From Bradyrhizobium sp. ORS 285 (GTDB taxonomy: Bacteria; Pseudomonadota; Alphaproteobacteria; Rhizobiales; Xanthobacteraceae), in the NCBI RefSeq assembly GCF_900176205.1, contig NZ_LT859959.1:6035001-6099000 (forward strand): a DNA stretch of 64,000 bases. Direction: 5' to 3'. This document shows, one piece after another, positions 1 to 7,292 of this stretch. A model generated the notes under the pieces. That model had not been told where the DNA came from. It did no database searches and was given only the letters and a program-made list of their open reading frames with translations. The translations under genes and the position numbers were made by a program. How positions within the stretch are numbered: position 1 is the stretch's first letter; the number at the start of each line of letters is the position of its first letter.

Positions 1-2
1 CC

Positions 3-524
3 GAGCGCTACGGCGTGACGCCGGACCTGCTGACCTTCGCCAAGGGCGTCACCAACGGCGCAGCGCCGATGGGCGGCGTGCTGGTGCGCGACACCATCCA
101 TGACGCGTTCATGAGCGGCCCGGAGCACATGGTGGAGTTCACCCATGGCTACACCTACTCGGCGCACCCGATCGCCTGCGCGGCCGGCCTCGCCACGCTC
201 GACATCTACCGCGACGAGAAGCTGTTCGAGCAAACCAAGGCGATCGAGCCGAAATGGGCGGACGCCGTGATGTCGCTCAAGGGCCTGCCCAACGTGCTCG
301 ACATCCGCACCGTCGGCCTGACCGCCGGCATCGACCTCGCAGCCCTGCCCGACGCCGTCGGCAAGCGCGGCTATCAGGCGATGGAGCACGCCTTCCACAA
401 CACCGACCTGATGCTGCGCATCGCCGGCGACACCCTCGCTTTGACCCCGCCGCTGATCATCAACGAGGATCAGATCGGCGAGATCGTCGAGAAGGTCGGC
501 AAGGTCATCAAGGCCGTGGCGTAA
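3..524 (+). CDS. Class III (omega) aminotransferase, 3' part only
   Basis: This is the C-terminal 173 residues of a PLP-dependent class III aminotransferase; the 5' end lies outside the window. The reading frame is open from the first bases. The motif TFAKGVTNG carries the lysine expected to form the Schiff base with PLP, and the downstream HGYTYSAHP and LTPPLIIN stretches are typical of the omega-amino acid:pyruvate aminotransferase branch. The family transfers an amino group from beta-alanine or other omega-amines to pyruvate; the exact substrate cannot be read from this fragment. A strong terminator follows within 30 bases, so the gene ends its transcription unit. Family confidence is high, substrate confidence low. 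Confidence 0.88.
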   Translation, partial: ERYGVTPDLLTFAKGVTNGAAPMGGVLVRDTIHDAFMSGPEHMVEFTHGYTYSAHPIACAAGLATLDIYRDEKLFEQTKAIEPKWADAVMSLKGLPNVLDIRTVGLTAGIDLAALPDAVGKRGYQAMEHAFHNTDLMLRIAGDTLALTPPLIINEDQIGEIVEKVGKVIKAVA

Positions 525-550
525 GCCGCGCGAAACCTGATCCAACAATC

Positions 551-577
551 AATGGCGGCTTTCAGAGCCGCCATTTT
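551..577 (+). terminator. Rho-independent terminator of the aminotransferase gene
   Basis: A GC-rich hairpin (ATGGCGGCT, short loop, AGCCGCCAT) is followed directly by a run of five T. It lies 26 bases after the aminotransferase stop codon. Confidence 0.85.
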
Positions 578-600
578 TGTTTGCAGCGGATGTCTCGTCC

Positions 601-704
601 TAAAGCATGATCCGGAAAAGTGCGCAGCGGTTTTCCGAAAAGATCATGCGCAAACAATAACCTAAAGCGCGATGACGATTCATCCTGATCTCATCGCGCT
701 TTAG
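601..704. repeat. Two-hairpin intergenic palindromic repeat
   Basis: The element consists of two adjacent imperfect palindromes. The first is built from GCATGATC...GATCATGC arms with inner CGGAAAA/TTTTCCG arms (about 605-649). The second has CTAAAGCGCGATGA and TCATCGCGCTTTAG arms (662-704). It carries no ORF of note. The same sequence type is, from general knowledge, frequent between genes in Bradyrhizobium genomes; that identification is from memory. Confidence 0.75.
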
Positions 705-722
705 GCGCGGGCACTGATAGAG

Positions 723-1448
723 TTAGGCGCCTGGATCCCTGCGCTTCAACTCCTGAGCCTCATAGCGAGCCTCAAGCGCTGGATCCCCGATGCGGCCAGA
801 GACGGTATCGACGTCATCGCCGTCGAGGCCCGGGGCCGCCTTGATCGCACTGGCAAGATTATTCTGTGACAAGTCTTTGCGGAGAAAAGGTCTCAGGTAG
901 CTGTCCAGCTTACCTCGGCCGGGAGTCTCGATCTCCTCGGTCAGGGCGGCAAGATACTGGTCCTTGTCCGTGGTCGACCAATCAATGCCAAAGCCGGCGC
1001 GCCGCGCGAGTTCGGCATGGATCAGCATGATCGTGCGTCCGTTGCCGTCGAGAAACGGATGGCCATAGGCAAGATAGCCCATTACCTCGCCGGGCCTTTC
1101 GGTCATGAATGCCTTGTTTTGCCCTTTGTCGAGTGCGTGTTCCACGGCACGTCGGATGTCCTTCGGATGGGCGAAGAGCACCGCGCCCTTACTGACGAAG
1201 ATCAACGGAGCGTTTTTCAGACGATCTTCGCCTGCCCAGGGAAAGACCGCCTCGAACAGTATTTTGTGAACTTGGAGTACATCTGCATAGGTCAACAGGG
1301 AGCATCTTTCGAGATATTTCAGCCCCGCGTCGATGCCTGTCAGGAAGGAATTGTGCTGGAGACGCTGAACGATCTTCTGGTCTTTGGCCTTCGCAAGATT
1401 GCGCAAATAGCCCCGGGTCTCAAAGTCTCCAAAAGGATCAAATGTCAC
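723..1448 (-). CDS. Fic domain protein (probable AMPylating toxin)
   Basis: Fic enzymes transfer AMP or a related moiety from a nucleotide to a target protein hydroxyl. The complete catalytic motif HPFLDGNGR lies at residues 130-138 of this 241-residue protein, so it is predicted active. The N-terminus has the FDPFGDFxTRGYLRN start common in Fic proteins. I chose the GTG at 1448 because it overlaps the end of the upstream small gene by 11 bases (translational coupling); a longer in-frame reading to 1613 would overlap that gene entirely and encodes no Fic-like sequence. No inhibitory [S/T]xxxE[G/N] motif was found in the Fic protein itself, which suggests a separate regulator. The target is unknown. 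Confidence 0.85.
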   Translation of the reverse strand: MTFDPFGDFETRGYLRNLAKAKDQKIVQRLQHNSFLTGIDAGLKYLERCSLLTYADVLQVHKILFEAVFPWAGEDRLKNAPLIFVSKGAVLFAHPKDIRRAVEHALDKGQNKAFMTERPGEVMGYLAYGHPFLDGNGRTIMLIHAELARRAGFGIDWSTTDKDQYLAALTEEIETPGRGKLDSYLRPFLRKDLSQNNLASAIKAAPGLDGDDVDTVSGRIGDPALEARYEAQELKRRDPGA

Positions 1449-1698
1449 GGACGGCTTCGCGCAAGTAGCGGGCCTGAAGTCGAACCGCCTGAACGCGATC
1501 AAGAATGCCAGCCCGTTGCAAGGCGACGATGGTATTCTCGACTGGGTCGAAATCGATGTCGTCGCCGGACAGGCGAGTGACATGGTGAGCAAGGACGTCA
1601 TTGGCCGACGCAACGACCGCGATCTTGTTGGTCCTTGCGAGCCTCTGGATCACGCTGGCGGTGTAGCCGGGTCTGTTGGTGGCGCGTCGGGCGGACAT
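1438..1698 (-). CDS. Small protein upstream of and overlapping Fic; candidate antitoxin
   Basis: The gene encodes 86 residues, charged and probably helical, with no family I recognise. The start ATG at 1698 is preceded by a very strong Shine-Dalgarno (GGAGGAGG). Its stop overlaps the GTG start of the Fic gene by 11 bases, the arrangement usual for antitoxin-toxin pairs. Known class I Fic antitoxins carry an inhibitory helix with [S/T]xxxE[G/N]; I could not find that motif here, so if it neutralises Fic it does so differently, or it is a DNA-binding or accessory partner. The antitoxin role is inferred from context only. Confidence 0.7.
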   Translation of the reverse strand: MSARRATNRPGYTASVIQRLARTNKIAVVASANDVLAHHVTRLSGDDIDFDPVENTIVALQRAGILDRVQAVRLQARYLREAVRDI

Positions 1699-1993
1699 GG
1701 CTCCTCCTCCGCTCAATATAGGCTGGTCAGCACCAAGAATCCATTGAGGGAAAGCGGTCGCAGTTTGGCCGGGCAAAGCACTGCTGAGTTCGCCAGCTTC
1801 AGCAAACGACTGCTGCCCCGAAGACAACCCGAGAAATTCGAGGGGATCGGAGGCGAGCAACGTCGCGCAGGTCCTCGGCCGCAAAGAAAGACCAAACCTA
1901 AGGGTTCAGCGGGCCGGGGAACCTTCCCAAATCCTCCACGTTCATGTCGCGAGCCGGCGGTTCGCGCGCGGCGACGACTTTCGGAGGACGCGC

Positions 1994-2560
1994 ATGCTCG
2001 CACCGCCAGGAGAGCTCCTGCAATTGGGCCTCGAGCAGAGGCTGAACCGCGTCAAGCGCGCCACCCAGGCCTATATGCGGGATCGTACGCGGCAAGCGAC
2101 GGGCACGGTGACGTCCTACGCCGTTGCCGCTGGGTTGTTTGCCACGGCAGGCATCTTCCTGATCGCCGCCTGTATCGTCGGACTCACCGCCTTGTTCCGC
2201 TGGGTGGAAATGACCTACGGCTTGTTCACCGCCTTCGCGGTGGTCGGCGGCATCTTCGTCGTGCTGGCGGTGATCTCTGCGGTGATCGCGGCGGTCAAGC
2301 TGCGCAGCCCGACGCCGCATTATCCCTCGCTCGGCAGCCGGTTGCGCGTGGCGATCGCGGCTCCAGTGGCCCGGCAGCCGGACAGCGACGACATCGATCC
2401 GGATACGATTCCCCTGGCGCCGTCATCGACGGACCACACCAGCGGACGCGCCGGCGCGCTCGGTCGAGTCAACGTGCCCGTTGGCGTCGCCGTTGCTGCG
2501 CTGCTGCTCGGCGTAGCGGCTCTGCGTCGGCGTCAGCGCAACGCTTCGGAGGCCTCCTGA
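1994..2560 (+). CDS. Small membrane protein of unknown function
   Basis: The 188-residue product has an amphipathic, basic N-terminal 40 residues, two clear transmembrane segments at roughly 45-67 and 75-100, a polar, acidic linker (about 105-160) and a third hydrophobic segment near 160-175 followed by a basic tail. The two-helix core resembles the phage holin superfamily III/Actinobacterial holin-X-like membrane proteins of rhizobia, but no catalytic residues are present and I do not assign a function. It stands alone: the Fic pair reads away from it and 350 bases separate it from the next gene. Confidence 0.7.
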   Translation: MLAPPGELLQLGLEQRLNRVKRATQAYMRDRTRQATGTVTSYAVAAGLFATAGIFLIAACIVGLTALFRWVEMTYGLFTAFAVVGGIFVVLAVISAVIAAVKLRSPTPHYPSLGSRLRVAIAAPVARQPDSDDIDPDTIPLAPSSTDHTSGRAGALGRVNVPVGVAVAALLLGVAALRRRQRNASEAS

Positions 2561-2913
2561 CGGCCTGAGCATGGTTCGACATGGATCGAAATCTCGGATC
2601 GAAATCTCGCAGCAGTTCTTGAGCTGATCAGCATTGCCTGACGAGGCGTGAAGCCTCTGCTGCCAACGAGCCCTATCCGGCTCCCGAGCGGCGGAGCGCG
2701 CACCGGTCATGCCGGATTGAATCTCCCCGCGCGCCTCCACCGTTGTTCTACGGGATGCGACCCTACGATGACACTCCACCTCTCCGCGTGAACTTGCGTA
2801 AATGACACGCGGCCGGGAAATCATCGGCGTCTCCCGGTATTTGAATCCTGCCGACTATCCTCGCGAATCAACAGAAGTGCTAAGGTCGCGTTTGGTTGGG
2901 AGCGTCGCGCAGC
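2561..2913. other. 353-base intergenic region with a short tandem duplication
   Basis: No convincing gene was found. A 13-base unit (GGATCGAAATCTC) is perfectly duplicated in tandem at 2583-2608. The final 100 bases presumably hold the promoter of the EAL gene, but no clear -35/-10 pair was recognised. Confidence 0.5.
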
Positions 2914-4485
2914 ATGATTCGTATCTCCACGATTTTCATCGCCGTTTGCATGGTTTTGGTCGCAGCATCGCTCGGCCTGATCCTGTATTCGGTGGCCGGT
3001 ATCAGTGGCTCGGAATCCGCGATCGTCTCACTGGCCGCGCTGACCTTTCTGATCCTGTACAACGCCGTGTCGATGCGGCTGCGCGATCGCTCCGACGTCG
3101 GCAGCCAGATCGCCGATCTGTCGCGCGGAACGGCCGACCTGGCCCGCCAAGTCGCGGAATTCGGCCGGCGGCTGTCGGCGGTCGAAGGGCGCATGGTGTC
3201 GTCGAACTCGGTCAGCGCCGACCGCCTGCAGGGCGTCGTCGGCGAGATCAATGAGCTCGGCGGGCTGATGAAACAGCTCGCAGTGACCGTCGCCCAGCAC
3301 GAGGATCTCATTGCCGCAATTCCGCAGGCCGCGGCGGCGCCCGCCGAGGCGGCTCCGACTCCGGCGCGCGAGACCCAGGCTCCGGCAGTTGCTCCGGTCG
3401 CCTCCGCCGTTTTCCCCGAGCCGAACGCCGCAGCGTTGGGCAGCGCCGATCGGAAGCCCAAGGAAGCGACCGCCACCTTCAGCGCGGCGCCCGCTGCTGT
3501 AGCGAAGGCTTCGCCGGCTCCGCAGCCGGCAGCCACGCCTGTCGCGCCCGCGGTCATGGCGCCGTCAGTGCCGCGCAGCCAGCCGCAGATCCTCGCCGCC
3601 GTCAAAGGCGCGATCGAGGACAATCGCCTCGACATCTACCTGCAGCCGCTGGTGACGCTGCCCCAGCGCAAGGTGCGTTTCTACGAAGCCGTGACGCGGC
3701 TGCGCGACGAGCGCGACCAGATCGTCGCCGCCGAGGATTTCATCGGCATCGCCGAGGCGGCGGGCCTGGTCGGGCGTATCGACCACATGGTCCTGCTTCG
3801 TTGTGTCCAGGTGCTGCGCCGGCTGATGGTCCGTAACAAGGATGTCGGCATCTTCTGCAACATCTCCTCGGCGACGCTGAGCAGCCCTTCGAACTTTTCC
3901 CAGTGCCTCGACTTCCTCGAGGCCAACCGGGCGCTGGCGCCGTCCTTCATTCTCGAATTCAAGCAGTCGACCTTACGGAACCTCGGATCGACGGAAACCG
4001 AGCACCTCGCAGCGCTGGCGCAGCGCGGCTACCGCTTCTCGATCGACCATGTCACCGACCTCCGCTTCGAGCCGCGCGAGCTGGCCGATCGCGGCGTCCG
4101 CTTCATCAAGGTGCCGGCCGCGCTGCTGCTCGACCCCAAGCAGAGCTCGGTGTCCGACATCCACCCGACCGATCTGTCCGACCTGCTCGGCCGTTTCGGC
4201 ATCGACCTGATTGCCGAGCGGATCGAGGGCGAGAACAGCGTCGTCGACCTGCTCGACTACGACGTCCGCTTCGGCCAGGGTTTTCTGTTCGCGCCGCCCC
4301 GCCCATTGCGACCGGAGGGCGCATCTGCTACCGGCGAGGCCGCTGCCAGCCCCGCGGGCGGGCAGGACATCAAGATCCAGGATCCCAATGCCGCCGGCAC
4401 TCCCTCCCTCGACGCGCCGAATGCCAGCGCTGCGACCCGCAGCGGCAACGCCGCTCTGGTCCGCCGCATCGCCGGAAACATCTAG
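2914..4485 (+). CDS. Membrane-anchored degenerate EAL-domain protein
   Basis: The 523-residue protein has two transmembrane helices (about 5-28 and 35-53), a heptad-rich coiled-coil stretch (about 60-135), an Ala/Pro linker, and an EAL-type domain from about residue 225. EAL proteins hydrolyse or sense cyclic-di-GMP. Here the signature EAL is EAV (in YEAVTRL), the metal-binding DDFGTG loop is replaced by IDHVTDL, and KID is altered to KVP; FILEF and LIAERIEGE keep their glutamates. Loss of the DDFGTG loop argues that it is not a phosphodiesterase but a c-di-GMP or protein-binding scaffold. The ATG at 2914 is preferred over an upstream in-frame TTG. The HAD gene follows after 15 bases, probably in the same transcript. 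Confidence 0.85.
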   Translation: MIRISTIFIAVCMVLVAASLGLILYSVAGISGSESAIVSLAALTFLILYNAVSMRLRDRSDVGSQIADLSRGTADLARQVAEFGRRLSAVEGRMVSSNSVSADRLQGVVGEINELGGLMKQLAVTVAQHEDLIAAIPQAAAAPAEAAPTPARETQAPAVAPVASAVFPEPNAAALGSADRKPKEATATFSAAPAAVAKASPAPQPAATPVAPAVMAPSVPRSQPQILAAVKGAIEDNRLDIYLQPLVTLPQRKVRFYEAVTRLRDERDQIVAAEDFIGIAEAAGLVGRIDHMVLLRCVQVLRRLMVRNKDVGIFCNISSATLSSPSNFSQCLDFLEANRALAPSFILEFKQSTLRNLGSTETEHLAALAQRGYRFSIDHVTDLRFEPRELADRGVRFIKVPAALLLDPKQSSVSDIHPTDLSDLLGRFGIDLIAERIEGENSVVDLLDYDVRFGQGFLFAPPRPLRPEGASATGEAAASPAGGQDIKIQDPNAAGTPSLDAPNASAATRSGNAALVRRIAGNI

Positions 4486-4500
4486 TTCAAGTCGCCGGCC

Positions 4501-5355
4501 ATGACCGCTTTGCGTTTCGAGGAGCGGCTGCGCGATCTGGTCGGCCGCAAGCGGGTGCTGCTGAGCGACATCTGGGGCGTGGTCCATAACGGGCTGGAGT
4601 CATTTCCGGAGGCCTGCGACGCGCTGCATCGCTTCAAAAGCGAGGGCGGCACGGTCATCCTGATCACCAATGCGCCGCGGCCGGCCGACTCGGTGCAGCG
4701 CCAGTTGCGCAAGCTCGGCGTCGCCGACGAGGTCTACAGCGCGATCGTCTCCTCGGGCGATCTCACGCGCCATTACGTCGCCGACCATCCCGGCGGCAAG
4801 GTGTTCTGGCTCGGCCCCGAGCGCGACAACTCGATCCATCGCGGCCTCGACCTGGCGCTCTCGCCGCTCGAGGAGGCCTCCTACATCATCTGCACCGGCC
4901 TCTATGACGACGAGACCGAGACCGCCGAGGACTACCGGCCGATGCTGCTGCAGGCGCGCGAGCGCAAGCTGCCGCTGATCTGCGCCAATCCTGACATCGT
5001 GGTCGAGCGCGGCGACCGGCTGATCTACTGCGCCGGCGCCATCGCCGAGCTGTATCGCGAGCTCGGCGGCGAGGTGATCTTCTACGGCAAGCCGCACCGG
5101 CCGATCTACGAGCGCGCCATGCAGCTCGCCGAACAGCATGCCGGCCGGTCCGTCGCGCGCGAAGATGTCCTGGCGATCGGCGATTCCGTCCGCACCGATC
5201 TCGCCGGCGCGCACGGCTTCGGCATCGACTGCCTGTTCGTCACCCGCGGCATCCATTCCGAGGAATTCGCCGGCGTCGAGCAGCTCGATCCGGCCTCGGT
5301 CAGGGAGCTGTTCGGCCACCCGCCCCGCGCGCTGATGCGCGAATTGAAGTGGTGA
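4501..5355 (+). CDS. HAD-superfamily class IIA hydrolase (TIGR01459-type)
   Basis: The 284-residue protein is a probable phosphatase of the NagD-like class IIA HAD group. The nucleophile motif reads LLSDIWGVVHNG with the nucleophile Asp at residue 23; the +2 position is Trp instead of the usual Asp, which I recall as typical for this rhizobial subfamily. ITNAPRP is motif II, and IGDSVRTDLAGA the Mg-binding motif IV. The cap lies between them. The substrate is unknown. It sits 15 bases after the EAL gene and is closed by a shared bidirectional terminator. Confidence 0.85.
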   Translation: MTALRFEERLRDLVGRKRVLLSDIWGVVHNGLESFPEACDALHRFKSEGGTVILITNAPRPADSVQRQLRKLGVADEVYSAIVSSGDLTRHYVADHPGGKVFWLGPERDNSIHRGLDLALSPLEEASYIICTGLYDDETETAEDYRPMLLQARERKLPLICANPDIVVERGDRLIYCAGAIAELYRELGGEVIFYGKPHRPIYERAMQLAEQHAGRSVAREDVLAIGDSVRTDLAGAHGFGIDCLFVTRGIHSEEFAGVEQLDPASVRELFGHPPRALMRELKW

Positions 5356-5370
5356 GCCGACCCTGAAACG

Positions 5371-5403
5371 AAAAAACGCCCGGCACTGCCGGGCGTCTTT
5401 TTG
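5371..5403. terminator. Bidirectional terminator between the HAD and cheY genes
   Basis: A stem ACGCCCGGCA/TGCCGGGCGT with a 1-3 base loop is flanked by A6 on the left and a T-rich run on the right. It lies between convergent genes and can stop transcription from either side. Confidence 0.85.
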
Positions 5404-5426
5404 TCTCCGATGAGATCGGGCGGCCT

Positions 5427-5822
5427 TCAGGCCGTCGCCATGTCCGGGAACACCGCGTCGATCTTGGTCTTCAGGGTCGCGGCGTTGAACGGCTTGACGA
5501 TGTAGTTGTTCACGCCGGCCTTCTTGGCCGCGATCACGTTCTCGGTCTTGGATTCCGCAGTGATCATGATGAACGGCGTGGTCGCCAGATTCGGATCGGC
5601 GCGGACCTCGCGGAGCAGGTCGTAGCCGGTCATCGGCTCCATGTTCCAGTCGGAGATCACGAGGCCGTACTTCTTGGCGCGCATCTTGTTGAGCGCCATC
5701 GAGCCGTCGCTCGCGTCGTCGATGTCCTCGAAACCGATCTGCTTCAGAAGATTCCTGATGATACGGATCATGGTGCTGTAATCGTCGACGACGAGCACCG
5801 GCATCGTCAAATCAACCGCCAT
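5427..5822 (-). CDS. CheY-type single-domain response regulator
   Basis: The 131-residue product is a lone receiver domain. Acidic residues D13/D14 (VVDDYS), phosphoacceptor D58 (ISDWN), T88 (MITAES) and K110 (VKPF) are all present, so it should be phosphorylatable. There is no output domain, and the sequence is closest in character to chemotaxis CheY rather than to DivK or CpdR. No kinase or other chemotaxis gene is adjacent, but a CheZ-type phosphatase gene lies elsewhere in the window at 54126. The pairing of the two is conjecture. Confidence 0.85.
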   Translation of the reverse strand: MAVDLTMPVLVVDDYSTMIRIIRNLLKQIGFEDIDDASDGSMALNKMRAKKYGLVISDWNMEPMTGYDLLREVRADPNLATTPFIMITAESKTENVIAAKKAGVNNYIVKPFNAATLKTKIDAVFPDMATA

Positions 5823-6088
5823 CTTGACTCCCCCAACGCGAACACAACGCGCAGACTGTTACCAAAAATGCTCTTTTGGCAGGTCTTTCAGCGACCCCGC
5901 CATCCGGCCCCAGGAGTAGCATCAGCCGTTAAACAGCGCGTTAACTGCGCTGCGGCTGCATGTCGCTATTGCTGCGCTGCATGAAATCCGGGCCCCCTTT
6001 GGCTTGACTTCGGCAGGCCGGCCGCCCACGGTCGAACCCGCCCCGCCGGATCGGCGGCTTGAAGAAATTCGCGAGACATTTCCGTCAG

Positions 6089-7069
6089 ATGCCTGACTTC
6101 ACGATCATCCGCGATTCCACCCCGCCACAGGACATCCTCAAGGGCGCGCTGGTGGCGATGGGAAATTTCGACGGTGTCCATCTTGGTCACCGGGCCGTTA
6201 TCGAGGCCGCGATCGAGATGGGCAGAGCCAAGGGCCGCCCGGCCTTCGCGCTGACCTTCGAGCCGCATCCGCGGCGGTTTTTCAGCCCCAATACCCCGCA
6301 ATTCCGGCTGACGGACGAGACCGCCAAGCTCCGGCTGCTGGCTGGAACCGGGCTCGCCGGCGCGGTCGTCATGACCTTCGACAAGGGCCGTGCCCAGACC
6401 CCGGCGCAGGACTTCATTCACCACGATCTCATCGGCCGGCTCGGCGTCGCCGGAATCGCGGTCGGCTACGACTTCCATTTCGGCAAGGGTCGGGTCGGCT
6501 CGCCCAGCCTGCTCGCCAGCGAGGCGCCCAAGCTCGGCATCACGGTTGAGGTCCAGCCGCATGTCGACATCGACGAGCGGCCGGTCTCGTCGACCGCCAT
6601 CCGCGAGGCGCTGGCCGAGGGCCAAGTCGCTGAAGCCACCGCCATGCTCGGGGGCCCCTGGTTCGTGACCTCGGAGGTCATCCACGGCGAGAAGCGCGGC
6701 CGCGACCTCGGCTACCCCACCGCCAACATGCGGCTCGACCGCGATTGCGGTCTTCGCCACGGCATCTATGCCGTCCGGGTCGGCCGCGGCCGCGGCGCGA
6801 ACCGGGTCCTGATCGACGGCGTCGCCAATTTCGGCCGCCGCCCCACCTTCGACAACGGTGCGCCGCTGCTGGAAAGCTTCCTGTTCGACTTCAAGGACAG
6901 CCTCTACGGCGAGGTCCTGGATGTCGCCTTCATCGGCTTCATCCGCGAGGAGGCCAAATTCACCTCTATCGAGGCCCTGATCCGGCAGATGGACGACGAC
7001 AGCGCCAAAGCGCGCGCCCTGCTTTCGGCCAATGCCGGCCTCTTCCCCCGGCTCGGCGAGATCGAATAG
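6089..7069 (+). CDS. ribF: Bifunctional riboflavin kinase/FAD synthetase
   Basis: RibF phosphorylates riboflavin to FMN and adenylates FMN to FAD. The N-terminal nucleotidyltransferase domain carries GNFDGVHLGHR (ATP site) and STAIREAL; the C-terminal flavokinase domain carries GRDLGYPTANM and GVANFGRRPTF. The length of 326 residues is normal. The ATG at 6089 was chosen over an upstream in-frame TTG at 6059 because homologous proteins begin just before the GNFDG domain. No FMN riboswitch was seen upstream. ileS and lspA follow, a common bacterial neighbourhood (ribF-ileS-lspA). Confidence 0.95.
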   Translation: MPDFTIIRDSTPPQDILKGALVAMGNFDGVHLGHRAVIEAAIEMGRAKGRPAFALTFEPHPRRFFSPNTPQFRLTDETAKLRLLAGTGLAGAVVMTFDKGRAQTPAQDFIHHDLIGRLGVAGIAVGYDFHFGKGRVGSPSLLASEAPKLGITVEVQPHVDIDERPVSSTAIREALAEGQVAEATAMLGGPWFVTSEVIHGEKRGRDLGYPTANMRLDRDCGLRHGIYAVRVGRGRGANRVLIDGVANFGRRPTFDNGAPLLESFLFDFKDSLYGEVLDVAFIGFIREEAKFTSIEALIRQMDDDSAKARALLSANAGLFPRLGEIE

Positions 7070-7292
7070 GCGCCTTCACGCGAGCCGGGCGCAGGATGAC
7101 TTTGCGATTCCGCCCTCCGGCTGCTAAGAGGAGGTCCCATGTTGATACGGCGCACCATCGGCATTAGCGGCCCGGCTTCCGCCTGAGCTTTTCGAGCTCG
7201 GCGCAAGACCGGGATGTCTCTGCTCGTTCCGCCGCCCGCGATCCCAGATCGCGCCCTCGCGCCCCTCTTTGAGCTCATCAAGCCAGATCCCC

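Noticed and set aside
1449..1613. Longer N-terminus for the Fic protein
   Set aside because: The extra 55 residues are read out of frame with and on top of the small upstream gene and have no Fic-like sequence. The GTG at 1448 in the overlap explains the start better.
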